DNA from: Patescibacteria group bacterium | GTDB taxonomy: Bacteria > Patescibacteriota > Minisyncoccia > Phycocordibacterales > Phycocordibacteraceae | Assembly: GCA_018826405.1 (NCBI GenBank) | Contig: JAHJZL010000055.1 | Coordinates: forward strand, 1-6,170 | Length of the DNA stretch: 6,170 nucleotides | Reading direction: 5' to 3' | In this document: positions 4,700-6,170 of the stretch, piece by piece | Layout: every line of letters starts with the position of its first letter | Position numbering within the stretch: position 1 is the stretch's first letter | Position numbers and translations under genes: made by a program | The notes under the pieces: model-generated | Seen by the model: only the letters and a program-made list of their open reading frames with translations | Databases searched by the model: none | What the model was told of the DNA's origin: nothing

Positions 4700-5047
4700 A
4701 TGTTTGAAAGACCACCATTTGAAACACCGCCAAAAGCAGCCAACGATAACGAAGGCCCTGATACTCGAACGTTTGTTAAAGAAGCAGGGCCGGCAGACCT
4801 CGATCTGGCAAAAGAACGCGATCTCAGGAACACCATTGACGAGATTGCGCGCACCGGGGACAGAAGCGTACTGAATGATATTTCTATAAACGAAGCAAAG
4901 AAGTTGGTAAGCCTTCACTCTCCGTTGCACGCAATTAATGCAATTAACTCAAGCTCTGCGGAGAATTGGCACGCAACTCCCGCTCTCTATGTGGCCTATC
5001 TCGATCTCTTAGATTCTTTCAGAGACCAAGTAACTCCAGGCAACTAA
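4700..5047 (+). CDS. Hypothetical protein, 115 residues
   Basis: I do not recognise this protein. The N-terminal 30 residues (FERPPFETPPKAANDNEGPD) are rich in Pro, Asp and Asn and are probably disordered. Residues about 31-70 are charged and helical (AGPADLDLAKERDLRNTIDEIA). The C-terminal part (about 70-110) contains SLHSPLHAINAINSSS and then a more hydrophobic helix, ALYVAYLDLLDSF. There is no signal peptide, membrane segment or Cys. The ATG at 4700 is preferred over the in-frame TTG at 4691, because a perfect TATAAT covers 4686-4691 and transcription should begin at or near 4700. It lies 23 nt after the VanY-like gene but has its own -10 box, so it may be expressed independently. Its TAA forms the left foot of the terminator shared with the GH18 gene. 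Confidence 0.8.
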   Translation: MFERPPFETPPKAANDNEGPDTRTFVKEAGPADLDLAKERDLRNTIDEIARTGDRSVLNDISINEAKKLVSLHSPLHAINAINSSSAENWHATPALYVAYLDLLDSFRDQVTPGN

Positions 5048-5080
5048 CAAAAAGACCCGCTCTCGCGGGTCTTTTTGTTA
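5045..5080. terminator. Bidirectional intrinsic terminator between convergent genes
   Basis: TAACAAAAAGACCCGC (5045-5060) and GCGGGTCTTTTTGTTA (5065-5080) are perfect complements around a TCTC loop. The GC core is flanked by A5 on the left and T5 on the right, so it works in both directions. The outermost three bases on each side are the stop codons of the two facing genes, so the 30-nt intergenic space consists only of terminator. Confidence 0.93.
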
Positions 5081-6170
5081 TTTCTTCTTAAGCACGTCCC
5101 ACATCTTTGGGTCTGATCCCCCATCTATTTTAAAGACAGCAACTCCTTTAACTCCGAGCTTTCGTGCAAGGGCTACCTTGTCTCCAATTGCAGAAGCGTC
5201 ACTCCACCACAACATCTGAACTGGTGCCTGCTTGTTCTTTGATTTTGCTAGAGCTAGTGCTCCTGCTGCTGCAAGGTTTCCAGACGTTGTTCCTTTCGGC
5301 GCGAGTGCTGAGAGCACGCTATGTGACGGGAGCAAAGAAGTCTGCTCCTTAGGTACATACGTAAAGGAGAGCTCACCTGCACGGTTGCGTGTTGGTGTTA
5401 TGCCGTACTGCTTTGCAAGTTCAACGGCGTAGCCTGGGTTAAAAGCTTCTAGCTTGTCATAGGTATAGCCTGAGCCATCAACGTATGGCATGAGCTGATA
5501 GATGTAGCCGTAGGTGGCGATACCAATCACCATCTTCTTCTTATCAATATCCTTGGCCATGTACTCAATTACCCATTCAACCCACTTAGTATCTGCAACG
5601 GGTGCGTAGAACTCTTTTGCATCTCTCGCCTCTTTGTTAAGGCGCACATCTGCAGTCTGCTGGTCGTACGTCATGATGCGCACGCGGTCGCAGTGCTTAT
5701 TAAGCTCAGGAAGATCGTTTGCGTACTCAATACCTGGGGGTACTGTGCCTACGTAGCGAGACTCAAGAGGCATACGCGCTTCAATCGTACACATGAGCCA
5801 CTTATTTGCGTTCTTCTTGCTGAACTCGCTAGCAAGCTCCTTAAGGAAGAGCGAGTAGTAGGGCCTGGTTTCCGCAAGCTTGCCCTCGTAATCAATATCT
5901 ACTCCATCAAATCCGTTGTCTTTAACCATCTTCACTATTCCCGCAACATGCGCAGCACGTTTCTTTGGATCAGAAAGTACTGCATGGATTGAGTTTGTGT
6001 CGCTCCACATAATAGTTGGGACTACGCGTACCTTCTTTTTCTTTGCTTCCTTAAATAGGCTCTGCCAATCACTGCCAGATACCTTCATGGCGTCGTTCAA
6101 CGAACCGTCTAGCTTTACGGTGTATCCAAAAGGATTAACTTCAGTGAGCTGAGAAAGGTGTGCTTTAGCA
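5078..6170 (-). CDS. Glycoside hydrolase family 18 protein (5' end outside window)
   Basis: A GH18 (chitinase / peptidoglycan-glycosidase-like) TIM-barrel protein, which cuts beta-1,4 bonds between N-acetylhexosamines with substrate-assisted catalysis. The signature DGVDIDYE (DxxDxDxE, bases 5885-5908) is complete, with the final Glu as proton donor. Other barrel elements are VRVVPTIMWSD, RVRIMTYDQQTAD and QMLWWSDASAIGDKVALARKLGVKGVAVFKIDG near the end. The ORF does not start at the TTG at 6098-6100. Upstream the frame stays open to the window edge and reads HLSQLTEVNPFGYTVKLDGS, which fits the first barrel strand of YaaH-like GH18 proteins, so the start, and any signal peptide or LysM/SPOR-like domain, lies beyond 6170. 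At least 363 residues are visible. The C-terminus is intact (MWDVLKKK). Substrate (peptidoglycan or chitin) is undetermined. Its stop lies in the shared terminator. Confidence 0.9.
   Translation of the reverse strand, partial: AKAHLSQLTEVNPFGYTVKLDGSLNDAMKVSGSDWQSLFKEAKKKKVRVVPTIMWSDTNSIHAVLSDPKKRAAHVAGIVKMVKDNGFDGVDIDYEGKLAETRPYYSLFLKELASEFSKKNANKWLMCTIEARMPLESRYVGTVPPGIEYANDLPELNKHCDRVRIMTYDQQTADVRLNKEARDAKEFYAPVADTKWVEWVIEYMAKDIDKKKMVIGIATYGYIYQLMPYVDGSGYTYDKLEAFNPGYAVELAKQYGITPTRNRAGELSFTYVPKEQTSLLPSHSVLSALAPKGTTSGNLAAAGALALAKSKNKQAPVQMLWWSDASAIGDKVALARKLGVKGVAVFKIDGGSDPKMWDVLKKK

Noticed and set aside
4691..4702. TTG at 4691 as the start of the 115-residue protein
   Set aside because: The TTG overlaps the perfect TATAAT box at 4686-4691, so it would not be in the transcript; the ATG at 4700 has the same -10 spacing as the gene at 1373.
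1191..4702. A toxin-antitoxin, CRISPR or other defence system
   Set aside because: No repeats with regular spacing, no Cas, nuclease, toxin or antitoxin motifs; the small unknown proteins show no such signatures.

Overview
The window is a gene-dense, mid-GC stretch of bacterial chromosome that most resembles the Candidate Phyla Radiation (Patescibacteria, Parcubacteria-like). This placement is inferred from overall style: short single-domain genes, abutting or overlapping genes, almost no Shine-Dalgarno sites, promoter -10 boxes only 6-10 nt upstream of start codons (leaderless or near-leaderless mRNAs), and a gene set (VanY-type M15B peptidase, YggT, DUF167, SET protein, GH18) often met in such genomes. 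TGA works as a normal stop (genes ending at 778 and 1615), so the TGA=Gly code of Gracilibacteria/Absconditabacteria is not in use. No tRNA, rRNA, CRISPR array, insertion sequence or phage structural module was seen.

Layout. (1) 11-1298, + strand: an inositol-monophosphatase-family enzyme overlaps a stand-alone response-regulator receiver by 4 nt (ATGA); a 35-residue lysine-rich protein and a hairpin terminator follow. (2) 1336-1615, + strand: a sigma70-type promoter drives an 80-residue unknown protein; its tail overlaps by 15 nt the next gene, which runs the other way. (3) 1601-2744, - strand: in reading order YggT-family membrane protein, a membrane-anchored unknown protein and a DUF167 (YggU-like) protein. 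A perfect 16-bp terminator-like hairpin lies inside the DUF167 gene. (4) 2819-3319, + strand: an M23 metallopeptidase without signal peptide, overlapping by 11 nt a - strand SET-domain methyltransferase (3309-3725). (5) 3792-5047, + strand: a membrane-anchored VanY-type D,D-carboxypeptidase, then a 115-residue unknown protein with its own TATAAT box. (6) 5078 to the window end, - strand: a GH18 glycosidase cut by the window edge. A bidirectional terminator whose two ends are the stop codons of the two facing genes separates it from the previous gene.

How the genes may work together. Three proteins act on, or probably act on, cell-wall or chitin-like polymers (M23, M15B, GH18). They are on both strands and under separate promoters, so this is a neighbourhood and not an operon. 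The YggT/DUF167 pair echoes the yggT-yggU neighbourhood of E. coli. I see no convincing new multi-gene system. The points most worth a second look are the hairpin inside the DUF167 gene, the leaderless promoter layout, the bacterial SET protein, the small basic protein and the stop-codon-bounded terminator.
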